Source of the DNA: CAVQBP01 sp963782475
GTDB taxonomy: Bacteria > Bacteroidota > Ignavibacteria > Ignavibacteriales > Ignavibacteriaceae
Direction: 5' to 3'
DNA: 64,000 nucleotides
NCBI GenBank assembly: GCA_963782475.1
Contig: CAWAJW010000003.1
Location: forward strand, 248,001-312,000
Position 1 is the first letter of the stretch; each line of letters starts with the position of its first letter. A model generated the notes under the pieces. That model searched no databases and was not told the origin of the DNA. It saw only the letters and a program-made list of their open reading frames with translations. The position numbers were made by a program, and so were the translations under genes. Shown here in pieces: positions 47,656 through 60,600 of this stretch.

Positions 47656-50082
47656 ATGGATTACGGACATTTTTCTAAAAATGGCAAAGAATTTATTATA
47701 ACCAATGTAAAAACACCCACACCATGGATAAATTATATTTTTAATGAAAATTATTTTGCTACAATTTCAAATAATGGCGGCGGGATTAGTTATTACAAAA
47801 ATCCTCTTCACGGCAGAATTACCAGGTATAGGATAAATGATTTGCCTCCTGATCGTCCGGGGAAATATATCTATATCAAAGACATCGATAGTTCAGAGTT
47901 TTGGAGCTTGTCTTGGCAGCCTGTAGGAAAAAACCCTGAATCGTATAAAGTCATTCATGGGTTCGGATATACGAAAATCGATGCTGAGATAAATGATATT
48001 AAATCTTCTGTTTTATATTTTGTTCCCCAGGACGATCAGAGGGAAATCTGGAAAGCTGCTTTAACTAATAACTCAAAAAAAACACGCAGATTATCATTAT
48101 ACGGGTATGTTGAATTTGCTTTAGGACATGGTTTAGTAGATCTAATAAACCAGTGCGATGATCAGCATTTCAACAGGGTATACTTCGATAAAAAATTAAA
48201 TTCAATTTTTGCAACTAAAACTTACTGGGTTACTCATTCTAACGGAACTCAGCAGCAGGAAAACCAGGAATGGGATCAGTGGGCCTTTTTTACCGCTAAC
48301 CAGCCGGTTGTTAAATATGAGACTTTAAGGGAAAGATTTATAGGGTTATATAGAAATGAAAATAATCCGGAAGCAATTGAAAAAGGAAATTTGTCCTGTC
48401 AGGATACTGATTTCGGCAATGCTATCGGTGCTTTGCAGGTTGATATAGAATTGCAGCCGGGTGAGTCAAAAGATATAATTTTTTCATCTGGGTGTTATAC
48501 CAAAAACCGAATTTGAGCTGAAAAAAAATGAAGCTGCTTCGTTATACCATGATTCAGCATCAGTTGACAGAGCATTAAAAAAAGTAACGCAAAAATGGGA
48601 TAATTTTTTCAGCTATGCTGTAGCTGAAACTCCTGACAATGAAGTAAATACATTTATGAATTACTGGATTCAATACCAGGCCAAAGTTGCTTTTGATGTT
48701 GGAAGAGTTGCAAGTTTTTATTACTGGGGTATAAGCAGGGGCTTTGGTTTCAGGGATACTTCGCAGGATGTTATTGCTGTTACAATTTCATTACCCGATA
48801 AAGCTAATGAACGTATAATGTTTTTAGCCCGTCAAATGTTTTCCGACGGGAGAGCCTATCATCATTTCTATAATGACGGGAACGGTGAACTGACAAAACA
48901 CTGTGATGATCCTCTATGGTTTATTCTTGCAGTTACGGCATATATTATGGAGACAGGGAATTTTTCAATATTAGATCAAAAAGTTCCTTTTGTCGATAAA
49001 CAGGAGGGGACTATTCTTGAGCATCTTTTGGCCGTAGTGAATTTTGTAAAGAATAATCTGGCAGAACATAATTTACCTTATTTCGGCAGGGGGGATTGGA
49101 ACGATACTCTCGATTATATCGGCGGCGATAACGGGGGTGAAAGCGTGTGGGGAGGTATGTTCTATGTTGCAATGCTTAATAGACTGATTGAGTCTGTTTG
49201 AACATATAAACGTAGATACAGATACCGTAATAGAATTAAGAGATAAAATCTGTGCAAGCATTGATGAATACTGCTGGGACGGGGAATGGTATATAAGGGC
49301 TTTTGGAGCTAATGATAAAAAAATAGGATCTAAAGAAAATAAATACGGGAAAATTTTTATTAACACTCAAAGCTGGCCTGTAATAGCAAATATGCCGGAT
49401 CGGTTCCAGGTTAATATCTTCTTTAAATAGTGTAAAATCCCGTCTTGATTCCGAGTTCGGACCGAAAATTTGCTCTCCTGCATTTAAAGAAATTGATCCT
49501 AATATCGGTTTAATTACCAGGTGTACACCCGGTAAAAAAGAGAACGCTGCTGTTTTCAACCACACAACTGCATGGCTGATACAGGCAGAATGCATGATGG
49601 GCAGAGGTAACCAGGCATTTGAATATTATAAAAAACTTCTCCCGAATAAAATCGATCCTGATATTTACTATGCCGAACCTTATGTTTATTCACAATATAT
49701 TACCAGCGATGAACATGAAAATGGTGGAAAAGCAAGCCATTCATGGCAGACCGGAACGGCAGCATGGATGTACAGAATATCTTTTGATTATATATTAGGC
49801 ATTAGACCTACTTATAATGGCTTGTTAATCGATCCGGTAATTACTTCCGAATGGAAATCTTTTAAAGTGGAAAGAGTGTTCAGGGGAACTAAATATGTAA
49901 TTGAAGTTGAAAATCCTTCCGGAGTAGAGCGCGGTTTGAAGTCCATTACTATAGACGGAGAGGAAATTGAAGGGAATATTCTTCCGATATCTAAAAAAGA
50001 AATTTGCAAAGTAAAAGTTATTATGGGAGAAGAATTGGTAAAGAATCTAAAAAGGAATGCCGGGCTTGTAAAATCTAACTAA
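47656..50082 (+). CDS. GH94 carbohydrate phosphorylase (three frameshifts)
   Basis: Frame segments: 47656 to about 48486, 48488-49192, about 49196-49400, about 49402-50082. Removing one base near 48487, 49194 and 49401 gives a continuous protein of about 805 residues, the GH94 size. Family motifs: GYGYTK-like HGFGYTKI, WGISRGFGFRDTSQDVIA, FADG-like MFSDGRAYHHFYND, HCDDPLWFILAVTAYI, GRGDWNDTLDYI (catalytic Asp), TQSWPVIAN, HTTAWLIQAE and HSWQTGTAAWMYR. GH94 enzymes phosphorolyse beta-linked glucosides such as cellobiose or chitobiose to a sugar 1-phosphate. No signal peptide, so cytoplasmic. Chitobiose or a core disaccharide would suit this locus, but specificity is unknown. Confidence 0.85.
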
Positions 50083-50285
50083 TGTATTACGACGAAGATA
50101 TTATCAAAATTTGATCTTTACATACCGATATTCGGAAGTTTTTCCTTACCTCCTCATTATAAATTATACCTTTAATTAATCCGGAAGCTTAAAAGATATC
50201 CACATACAGCATTAATATATAGAAGATGTAAACCATAATGTTTTTTAATTGATGCTGGAAGTCTCTTAAAAGAAATCATTTATAA

Positions 50286-51512
50286 ATGAAAATAACTGCA
50301 TTTGCAAGAATTGTTGTATTATTGTTTTTTTTACTAACCTGCGCTAATTCCGCATTCCAAATATCGCAAACATGATACTTCCTTCTCCCGGCAATAACAA
50401 GGTTGCCTATTACGTTTTTGATTCTGGCGGCCCTGATCATTATCCTCTCACAACTTTCACCGATAAAGCTAATATAGTGGTGCTGTTCGAAGGAACTTTA
50501 TGGGAACTGGCCGATTCAGTTCATTATTCGACGGGATGGATGAGAAATGTAAACTATCATTATTATAGTGAAATTTTCAGGGATATAAGAATTTTGCAAT
50601 CAAGAGGTGTAAAAGTTTTGATGAATGTTGATGATAAACCTTCATGGGATTCTGCAGCCGTATTTACTACTTACGATGGAACAAAATACAACTATAAGCA
50701 ATTCGCCGAATTCATCAAATCTTGTGCAATTGATTCACTTCATCTGGATGGTATTTCCCTGGACATTGAGCACCGGGCAGCAGGAAATGATAACTATAAA
50801 AGGTTATTAAAAGAAATCGGCAAATATTTCGGACCTATGTCATCCAACAGCGATTCACAGATGTACATAGCGGCTATGTTTAAAGGATACTGGGGAGAAC
50901 CCGGTTATGAAATCGGAAGATCAAAAGATATTATGGCTCACTTAAATTTTTTAATGGATATGGCATATTTTGACTCCGATTATGTTGACAGATTCAATCA
51001 GTGGGCAGATTCAATAGGTGCATCCAAAACGATGATTGGGGTACTAATTGATAATAATAATTTGAACTTTGCCACAACTGTTGCCGCCTGGCAGCCTGCT
51101 TCCGGTGCTAAAGCAGGGATAATGGTGTATGCGGCCAACAATCTCAAATCATACACTGATTCTAGTATTTAGTGCGCTTGCTGTACAGGTAACAAATATA
51201 AATAATAAGGGAACCCAGGAAAAAGAATTCCAAAAGAATTTGCTCTTATGCAAAATTATCCTAATCCATTCAACCCGTCAACTACTATAAGCTATGAAAC
51301 GAATATTAACGGATTTGTTTCTTTAAAAGTTTATGATGCGCTTGGGAGGGAAATAAATACTTTGGTAAATGAATACCAGTCCGCCGGGAATCATAAGATA
51401 AATTTCAACGGGGCTCAATTGCCGAGCGGGGTATATTTCTACCGTTTGATTACAGGTGGAAATTCCAATATAAAAAAGATGAGTCCTTATACGATAAGAG
51501 TGACATTTATGA
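50286..51512 (+). CDS. GH18 endo-beta-N-acetylglucosaminidase-like protein with T9SS tail (four frameshifts)
   Basis: Segments: signal peptide at 50286 (MKITAFARIVVLLFFLL...AFQ), body 50372-51169, linker 51171-51226, sorting tail 51227 to about 51485, then a natural KKMSLIR end after dropping one C near 51486 (51512 is approximate). One-base changes near 50370, 51170, 51226 and 51486 give one protein of ~408 residues. The body carries the GH18 motif DGISLDIE (D-G-x-x-x-D-x-E) in SLHLDGISLDIEHR. Size and motif suit secreted EndoF/EndoS-type enzymes that cut the chitobiose core of N-glycans between the two GlcNAc residues. Tail: QNYPNPFNPSTTISY ... GVYFYRLI. It would release N-glycans outside the cell. 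Confidence 0.8.
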
Positions 51513-51593
51513 AAATACTCATATAGACGATTATAAAATATTAAAAGGTTGCCCATTCAGTTTTATTAATGGAATGAATTATAAGAGGTAATT

Positions 51594-54520
51594 ATGATTA
51601 AAAGAATGTACAAATTACATCTATTTAATATCCCTTTGTTTTTTTTACTGATTATAAATCCTCTTTCGGCTCAAACAGTAACAATGAGAGGGAAAGTTGT
51701 TGATGCAGTAACTAAAGAGTCTCTGCCCGGCGCAAATATTATATTACTTGGAACCAGTATCGGCGCTGCCAGTGATAATGAAGGGAAATTTATAATCCGG
51801 GATATTCCTGCCGGTTCATATAAAATTAAGACTTCTTATGTGGGTTATAAAACAAATGAATTTGATGCAGAATTAAAAGCCGGGAGAACATTTGAAACAG
51901 AAATTAAATTGAGCCCGGCAAGTATTGAAGGTCAGACAGTAACAGTTACTGCTCAAGCCAGCGGCCAAAATGAAGCGATCAACCAGCAGCTATCTTCGGA
52001 CCAAATTAAGAATGTGGTTTCATCTGCACGCATACAAGAATTGCCTGATGCTAATGCCGCAGAATCTGTAGCCAGGCTTCCCGGTGTTTCAATTATAAGA
52101 TCAGGAGGAGAAGGTTCGGAAGTTGTTATAAGAGGTTTGTCGCCGCAATATAATGAAATTACTATTGATGGAATCCAGCTGCCTGGAAATGTCGGCTCGA
52201 CAGATCCGAATGCGCAATCGTCGCTGCTTGGAGATAGAGGCACAAATCTCAGTATGATTTCCTCAAGTATGCTCGGGGGGATAGAGGTCATTAAAGCGAT
52301 TACACCGGATATGGATGCTGCAGTTTTGGCGGTGTTGTAAATTTCGGTTTAAGAAAAGCTGTAAAAAATAATTCTAATTTACCATCATTTGAATTCCTTA
52401 TGCAGGGAAGTCATAATGCTTTAAAGAATACGTATAATGATTATATGATGGAGGGTTCCTATGAGCAGCGTTTCTTTGAGCAAAAATTGGGTCTGTTTGT
52501 ACAAGCCTCTGCTGAAAAGCGTAACCGGAGTGCAAATGAATTAGGAGTAACCTATCAGCTCAATGATAAAACACATGGTGATCAGGGAGTTCCCGATCTT
52601 CTTTCAATGTCATTGAATGATGTTTTTAGAACACGAGAGAGGCAGGGTATTACTGCAGTATTAGATTATGAACACTCATCCGGCGAGATCGGGTTTATGA
52701 ACTTTTTTAGCACAAGCAATACAACACCAATTTCCAGAACCGAATCAATTAATCAAAGTCAAAATTGGATGTATTATTCGGCTACCGATACTAAAAATAA
52801 ATTAAATGTAATTACAAATCTGCTAAGCATTAAACAGGATATTCCAATTTTTCATATTGATCTAAAGCTTTCGCATACCTATTCAGAAAACCGCAACCCT
52901 GATGATTTATCATTCACATTCTGGCAGCAGGATGCCGGTTTATCGGGAATAGGGAATTTATCCAAATTGACATCCAAAAGCACTTGCATTGCTTGCAAAA
53001 CCGGATGAGACTACCGCCCGATTAGAAACAATAACTTCATCTCAGAATTTTTCAAAAGACAGGGCATTGACAGCGGCAATTGATCTGCAGACAGGGTATT
53101 GTTGTTTCAGACTTCCTGACCGCTAAAATAAAATTTGGAGGGATGTACCAGTACCGGGACCGATCATATGATTATAACTACGGACTTGGTCCGAATATAT
53201 CGTTAGGAGGAGGCAATACGGTAGCACAAATCTTGAAATATTATCCTAACATGCAGACATACGGCAGCAGTGTAACCGTAACAAACTTCATTGATAATTC
53301 TTATTCGTTCGGGAATTTTCTTAATGGTAATTACCCGATAGTTTATCCGATAAATATTAAATTTTATGCACACAATTTACAATCTGGTTAGAGTCGGCGC
53401 CTCTCGCGAAAGCTTTCAGAATGTTAATAATGTATCGTCGGTATATGATTATAACGGCGACGAGAAGAAAAGTGCTGCATATGTAATGGCTACTTTTAAT
53501 CTGGGTGAACAAGTAACTATTCTGCCAGGGATAAGGTATCAAAATCTAACAACAAGCTACTTTGGTCATAGAACTGAGCAGATTCCCGGCGGATACCGGA
53601 TTTCAGATACTACAGTAACAAAACCGAACGGCTATTGGCTTCCGATGATTCATCTGATTTATAAGCCATTAAGCTGGCTTCAGATACATTTTGCATATAC
53701 AAACACATTGAATTATCCTGATTACAGTACTATAGTGCCAAGATATGAGATAAATACAAGCTCCATTTCATATAACAATTATAATTTAAAGCCGGCAACC
53801 TCTGAAAATTATGATCTGGTTTTTTCCATCTTCAACAACGAGCTTGGATTATTTACAATTGACGGATTCAAAAAGAGGATTGAAAATTTGATTTTTGCTT
53901 CGACGACTTATCTAACAGATTTAAGTGCATACCCGGATTTACCTCAGTCCAGAAATCAATTATATCAATTTAATACTTTTATCAATAATCCCAACCCGAT
54001 TGATCTTTGGGGAATCGAATCAGACTGGCAGACTCATTTCTGGTATTTACCCGAACCCTTTTCGTGGATTGTTTTTAATATCAACTATACTCATATTTTT
54101 TCCAAAGCAAGCTACCCGAAAAGCGAGGTCAATATTATTTACAATGAAGATGGTTCTTATACAAGAACGATTAACAATACATTTTATACAACACGGCTGC
54201 TGAATCAGCCTAATGATATACTTAATTCTGCAATTGGAATTGATTACAAAGGATTCTCAAGCAGACTTTCTTTGTTATATCAAGATAATATATTTAAGCA
54301 GCCTGATTTCTGGATGCAGAACAGGGTTAACTCAGATAAATATATCCGGTGGGATCTATCCCTTAAGCAGGAACTTCCTTTTTACCGTATACAGCTGTTT
54401 CTTAACCTTAACAATATTACCGGTGTAGATGATGTAGACCTTAACCAGAAGAATAATTATCCTGTCTCAATTGAAAGGTACGGAATGACAGGTGATTTGG
54501 GATTAAGAATTAAATTTTAA
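51594..54520 (+). CDS. TonB-dependent receptor, carboxypeptidase-regulatory N-domain (about four frameshifts)
   Basis: The 51594 ATG starts a signal peptide, preceded by AAGAGG. Segments: 51594 to about 52328, about 52331-52975, about 52976-53098, 53100-53363, 53366-54520. One-base corrections near 52329, 52980, 53099 and 53364 restore a ~975-residue receptor homologous to the intact copy at 54665-57583. Carboxypeptidase-regulatory-like domain (about 30-110, GKVVDAVTKESLPGANIIL, SVGYKTNEF-like SYVGYKTNEF), plug (IKNVVSSARIQELPDANAAE, VIRGLSPQYNEITIDGIQLP), beta-barrel and a terminal Phe. It should import glycans or other ligands across the outer membrane with TonB energy. Confidence 0.85.
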
Positions 54521-54664
54521 TTTGCAGATCAATTTGTTATGGATTTTGAAAATATATTTGAAATAAAAAAATGGAAATTGAAAAATATGAGTAGAGAAAA
54601 ATTGTCTGATATTTTTTTATGACTTTAATGAAGCGAAGAGTTGATAGATTCTTTTCAGCAGGTA

Positions 54665-57583
54665 ATGATGCTCAAAGGGCTTAATAAATTACAATTATTT
54701 AATATTTTAATTTTATTCTTAATGTATCTGAACACTATTTCGGCTCAATCGGTAATAATGAGGGGGACAGTTGCTGATTCAGTAAGTAAAGATCTTTTAC
54801 CCGGAGCAAATATTATTTTAGTCGGAACAAGTATTGGCACTGCCACTGATAAAGAAGGTAAATTTACGATCCGGAATATTCCGCCGGGTAAATATACAGT
54901 TAAAGTCTCTTATGTCGGATATGAAACTAAAGAATTTGAAGTAACATTAAAATCAAACAGGGTATTAGAAACTATAATTAAATTGAACCCGGCAAGTGTA
55001 CGAGGAGAAACAGTAACAGTAACTTCTCATGCTGCCGGTCAGAATGAAGCAATAAACAAGCAGTTATCTTCAGAGCAGATTAAGAATGTAGTTTCATCGG
55101 ATCTTATACAGAAGCTGCCGGATGTTAATGCAGCAGATGTTGCAGCAAGACTTCCCGGGATTTCACTTATCCGGGGAATAGGAGGAGAAGGCGCCGAGCT
55201 TGTTATACGCGGTTTGGCTCCTCAATATAACCAGGTTACTATTGATGGAATTCAGCTTCCGCCGAATATTGCGGTAAACCGGGAATATACACAATCTTCA
55301 TTAGTAGGAGACAGATCTACAGATCTAAGTATGATTTCATCAGGTATACTTGGCGGAGTTGAAGTCATTAAAGCGATTACACCGGATATGGATGCTGCAG
55401 TTCTTGGAGGCGTAGTAAATTTCGATTTGAAGAAAGCAGCAGCAGATAGTTTAAATTCACCTTCTATCGAACTCGATATACAGGGGGGGAATAATGCTTT
55501 AAAAAATAATTATAATAATTACAGAATTTCGGGAACTTATCAGCACCGTTTTTTTTCACAAAAGCTGGGTTTATTTTTACAAAGCTCTCTTGAAATGAGA
55601 AACCCCGGAGGAAATACTCTAAGTGCGAATTATACTCTGAATGATAAGTTTCACGGCGATCTGGGTACTCCGGATATTACATACTTAAATTTAGGTGATT
55701 ACGTAAGCAGAAATGAAAGAGAGGATTTAACTGCCGTTTTAGATTATAAATATGCAACCGGTGAAATCGGATTTAAAAATCTTTTCTCCAGGTATGATAT
55801 TAAGATGGTGTTCAGGGGGGAATCGGTTTATCCTCAATCAAATTCCATAGGTTATTCCGCGGCTGATGTTCGTGATAGGTTAAATTCAATTGTAAATATT
55901 TTTAATATTAAACAAGAGATACCTTTTTTTAATATCGATCTAAAGCTTGCGAATGCTTATTCTGAAAGCCTTAACCCGGAAAATTCATCCATTTCTTTTA
56001 ACCAAAGAAATGGAGGCTTTTCCCGATTTGTAGACTACTCAAAATTAACTCCTGAAGCTATTTCATTCCTGGCAGTTCCAAATGAATCTGCCGCCTATTA
56101 TAGTGGAATTTCTGATTATTCAGATTTTGTAAGAGACAGGGCATTGACCGCGGCGGCTGATTTTAATTCTGATTATTTTATTTCAAATTTTTTTACCGCA
56201 AATATAAAATTTGGGGGGATGTATCAATACCGAAAACGTTCGTATGATTATAATCTGTGGTCTGGTCCTGCGTCATCTCCGGGGGTTTCAGTTTCGCAAA
56301 TTGTAAACGGCTACCAGGGATCTCAAATTAACAATTACAGTTTAAATATAAAGAACTTTATAGATAAAACTTATTCATTTGGAAATTTTTTCGACGGGGA
56401 TTATTCTATTCATTACCCGGTAGATATAAATCTTGTGGATCTAATTCATAATCAGATCTGGAGTCCCGGACTTACTAAAGATGATAAATATAATTCAACC
56501 ATTTCTGATTATCATGGTACAGAGAATAGAAGTGCTGCATATATAATGGCAAAGATTAATTTTGATGATTTGGTCACCTTTCTACCCGGCGTTCGTTACC
56601 AAAATCTTACTACAACTTATTCAGGTAACAGAGTAGAAATAACTTTACCTAAAAATTACCTGTACAAAGCTGCAACAAGAACAGTCGCCAACGGATACTG
56701 GCTTCCCATGATCCATTTAATCTATAAACCATTTTCCTGGCTTCAGGTTCATTTTGCTTATACTAATACATTGAACTATCCGCCTTATTCTGCTATAGCA
56801 CCAAGTTATACAATTACTCAGACTTCTATTGATTACAACAATTATAATTTAAAGCCCGCAACCTCGGAAAATTATGATCTTGTATTTTCTTTTTTTAATA
56901 ATGAAATAGGTTTATTCACACTGGACGGTTTCAAAAAAAGGATTAAAAACCTGGTATTTTCAAATGATACATTTCTTACAGATTTGAGTGCTTACCCCGA
57001 TTTGCCGCAGGGTAGAAATCAATTATATACTTTCAGCACTTATATTAACAATCCTTATCCCATTGATGTATGGGGCGTTGAAGCGGAATGGCAGACTCAT
57101 TTCTGGTATTTGCCGCAGCCCTTTTCCTGGATTGAATTTACTATTAATTATTCACATATATTTTCTCAGGCATCATATCCCAAAAATGAACTCTATTATG
57201 ATTACAATGAAGATGGTTCATTTAAGTTATATATAATAAGCCCGTTTTATAAAAACCGGCTCCTGGATCAGCCTAATGATATTTTAAATTCTTCAATCGG
57301 GATCGATTATAAAGGATTTTCCGGCAGGGTTTCAGTTGTATATATAAACAATATATTTGAGCAGGCAGACTTCTGGCTGCAGAACAGAATTATCTCCGAT
57401 AAATCAGTCAGGTGGGATGCTTCAATCAGACAAATGCTTCCCTGGTTTAATGCGCAGATTTTTCTTGATCTTATTAATCTTACCGGGACGAACGAAACTA
57501 CGCTTAACGAAAGGACTGATTTTCCGGAATCAATAGACCGGTATGGAATGTTTGGGAATATTGGAATAAAAATAAAATTTTAA
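54665..57583 (+). CDS. TonB-dependent receptor, intact tandem paralogue
   Basis: I choose the ATG at 54665 or 54668 (an upstream TTG at 54641 is less likely). About 972 residues, signal peptide 1-28. Regulatory-like domain (about 30-115, VADSVSKDLLPGANIILVG), plug domain (about 135-260, LIQKLPDVNAADVAARLPGI, VIRGLAPQYNQVTIDGIQLP), then a barrel ending KIKF. Blocks such as KPATSENYDL and NIFNIKQEIPFF-like segments match the frameshifted neighbour, so the two arose by tandem duplication. No SusD-like lipoprotein is adjacent, unlike classical Sus-type loci. Likely importer of released oligosaccharides. Confidence 0.93.
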   Translation: MMLKGLNKLQLFNILILFLMYLNTISAQSVIMRGTVADSVSKDLLPGANIILVGTSIGTATDKEGKFTIRNIPPGKYTVKVSYVGYETKEFEVTLKSNRVLETIIKLNPASVRGETVTVTSHAAGQNEAINKQLSSEQIKNVVSSDLIQKLPDVNAADVAARLPGISLIRGIGGEGAELVIRGLAPQYNQVTIDGIQLPPNIAVNREYTQSSLVGDRSTDLSMISSGILGGVEVIKAITPDMDAAVLGGVVNFDLKKAAADSLNSPSIELDIQGGNNALKNNYNNYRISGTYQHRFFSQKLGLFLQSSLEMRNPGGNTLSANYTLNDKFHGDLGTPDITYLNLGDYVSRNEREDLTAVLDYKYATGEIGFKNLFSRYDIKMVFRGESVYPQSNSIGYSAADVRDRLNSIVNIFNIKQEIPFFNIDLKLANAYSESLNPENSSISFNQRNGGFSRFVDYSKLTPEAISFLAVPNESAAYYSGISDYSDFVRDRALTAAADFNSDYFISNFFTANIKFGGMYQYRKRSYDYNLWSGPASSPGVSVSQIVNGYQGSQINNYSLNIKNFIDKTYSFGNFFDGDYSIHYPVDINLVDLIHNQIWSPGLTKDDKYNSTISDYHGTENRSAAYIMAKINFDDLVTFLPGVRYQNLTTTYSGNRVEITLPKNYLYKAATRTVANGYWLPMIHLIYKPFSWLQVHFAYTNTLNYPPYSAIAPSYTITQTSIDYNNYNLKPATSENYDLVFSFFNNEIGLFTLDGFKKRIKNLVFSNDTFLTDLSAYPDLPQGRNQLYTFSTYINNPYPIDVWGVEAEWQTHFWYLPQPFSWIEFTINYSHIFSQASYPKNELYYDYNEDGSFKLYIISPFYKNRLLDQPNDILNSSIGIDYKGFSGRVSVVYINNIFEQADFWLQNRIISDKSVRWDASIRQMLPWFNAQIFLDLINLTGTNETTLNERTDFPESIDRYGMFGNIGIKIKF

Positions 57584-57664
57584 TTAGATAATTTTATAAA
57601 AGTATTAATGATATTTATTTTTTTTAACGGGCTAATCAAGTTTAGGAGGATATCTGATTCCGGA

Positions 57665-60600
57665 ATGAATTTTAAAATGACATATATAATTATTCTGCTG
57701 CTTGGATTCTTCTTTACCCAAAGTGCAAATTCTCAGGAGATAAATAAAATTAAGAAGATTTCTGATTTTGCTGCGGATGTTCATAATTGTCTTGAAGGCT
57801 ACACACAAAGCACTGGAGGTAATGATTTCACTTATCATTGTTTCCGCAGTGATCTGAGTGAATGTTTATTAACCCGCTGTACAACAGGTAATATGGCAAT
57901 AGAATGGAACACTCAGCCAATACCGATTAATTATAGATATAAAGAAGTTGGTTTTGTTTGGGTTGCAGCAATTGATCTTTCATCTTCCGGACACATTTTT
58001 GATTTTTATATCAATAACATTAAAAGATTTCAAATTAAATCAGGGACCAGCGATAATTGGGAAATTTTAAATAAAGAAGGGGGAAAGCTGAGATATTTCG
58101 GCATTAAAAAGGAACCCTGGGGGGAATCGCAGGGTTATATGGTTCTCCGGGTACCTAAATCTTGGATAGTTTCCGGCAAACCTGTGTCTTTAAAAATTGT
58201 CGGACATGCAGAAGAGAGTCAATGCTGGATAATTGTTTATAAAGCTAAAGATGCAAACAGCTATCTTCAAAATTCGGTTAAGTATAATTCCTGGGCTGAC
58301 ATTTCAATTGTGAAGGGAACTAATATATCTTTACTAAAATTCAATGTGCCTTTAAGTCTTACTGGAAAAGATTTGATTTTGAATATCGGGAAAAAAACCT
58401 ACAAAGTTAAAATATCCTCTTTAAATGAAAATGGATCCGGCAGCTTATCCGCAGATACAAAGCTTCTGGAGAGATCATCATTAACGCTTAAAGATGAATA
58501 TGATGACCTATTGTCGGTCGATTCAATTTCCTCTGAAGGAGAATTCATTAAACTTTCTTTTAAATCACTCATACAAAACAATATTAAAAAGATTAATGAA
58601 AACAATATAGAGATAAGCAGTACAAGATCTTATTATCCCAAAACCATTGAAGCTCTTATAAAATTATCTGAATCGAAACTTGCATCGGGTAAAATTTATT
58701 TAATGAATTCAAGCCACCAGGATATTGCATGGATGGATTCACCGGAGAAGTGCATTATAGAAAGAGATACTATGCTCCTTACACCTCTTTTCAATAAAGC
58801 TCTCAAGGATCCAGTATACAGGTTTGATATAGAAGATGCATTGATGTTAAGAGAATATATTCATCGTCATCCTGACAGCAAAGATATGATTAAAAAGCTT
58901 CTTCTAAATGGACAAATTTCTTGCGGGGCAGCTTACAACCAGCCTTATGAAGATATGTATTCAGGCGAAGATCTTATCAGGGAATTTTATCTAGGTGCTA
59001 AATGGTTAAAAAAAGAGTTCGGATATTCCCCTGATATATACTTTAATGAAGATGTTCCGGGGAGAACTCTTCAAATGCCGCAGATCCTGAGTAAATCAGG
59101 AATAAAATATATCTCAATAAGCCGTATCAAACCGGGAGTTTTCAAGTGGTACAGTCCTGATGGCTCTTATGTTACAACATATTCACAAGGGCATTACGGA
59201 TATGCCTTTTCAGCTCTTCATAATGGATTTGGAGAAGCCGCAGAGTTTATTGCCGATACTTCTCTCTGGTGGAATAAATTTTACGGTGCTGATTCAAAAT
59301 CAAAACATATCCCGTTGTATTCAGATAATGATATGAGCCCGGCAGATGATTATTCCGGCATAATTAATAATTGGAATAAAATAACCGAAGTTCAAAAAGC
59401 TCCTGGTAAATATTCCAGCATAAAGCTTCCTAAAATTGAAATGTCTTTAACTTCACATTTTATTGATGAGATTGAAAAGAATGGTATTCTGCAAGTACCA
59501 TTAAGAGGTGAAAGACCTGATGTATGGCTTTATATTCACGGACCAACACATCAAAAGGCAATTCAAGCCAGCAGGGAAGGAGATATTCTCTTAACTGCCG
59601 CAGAAAAATTTGCTGCTGCGGATGCGATGATTGATAAATCATTCAATAAATATCCAGCTGAACAGCTTGAGAAAGCATGGGAAGCAAAGATTTATCCTGA
59701 TCATGGATGGGGAGGAAAGAACGGTGACATTACCGATGATGTTTTTCATGATAAATTTATTTATGCTGAAAACCAAGCTGAAGAGATTTTATCCTCATCA
59801 TTAAAAGATATAGCATCTAAAATAAAAGTATTGAGCGGGAAGGGGATTCCCATAGTGGTTTTCAACAGCTTAAGCTGGCTGCGTAATGATCCCGCTGAAT
59901 TTTCAATCAGCTTCCACAAAGAAGAGGCAAAGAGCTTAATACTAACTGATGATAAAGACACAGTAATTCCTATCCAGCTCAGCAATGTTAAGTATTATGA
60001 TGATAATTCGATCCGGGAAGCAGAAGTCCACTTTTTGGCAGAAGAAATACCTTCCATTGGCTATAAGACATATTATCTTAAAACATCAGAAGACTCAATT
60101 CCTAATAACAACCCTCTTTTTAACAGCATATATGAAAACAAATTTTACAAAATTAAATTTGAAAATGGAGGATTATCTTCTATATATGATAAGGAGTTGG
60201 GAAAAGAACTAATAAACAATAAGAATTTCAATGCAGGTGAAGTATTTACGATGCATTCTGAAGGAACAGGTGCGGGTGAATTTGCGGATATTCAGCAGCC
60301 TGATATGAAAGGTTTCGATAGAGAGGCAAATTATTCTTCCAATTGGAAAATAAAAGGATCGGGTGATGTATATACATGTTTTGTAAATCGTCAGCCAATC
60401 CGTAATGCAGTAATCGAGCAGAAAATATATGTTTATGAGAATGTAAAAAGGATTGACTTTGTAATTAACCTCCTTAACTATGAAGGTATTTTATATCGTG
60501 AATACAGAATGGCTATGCCTCTTAATATGGAAAATGGACAGGTAAGCTATGAAGTCCCTTTTGGAGTTGTAAATGTCGGGAAAGACGAGATTGAGGGGGC

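Noticed and set aside
51594..57583. SusC/SusD pair
   Set aside because: No SusD-like lipoprotein in the window; both receptors are TonB-dependent but neither neighbour is a SusD.
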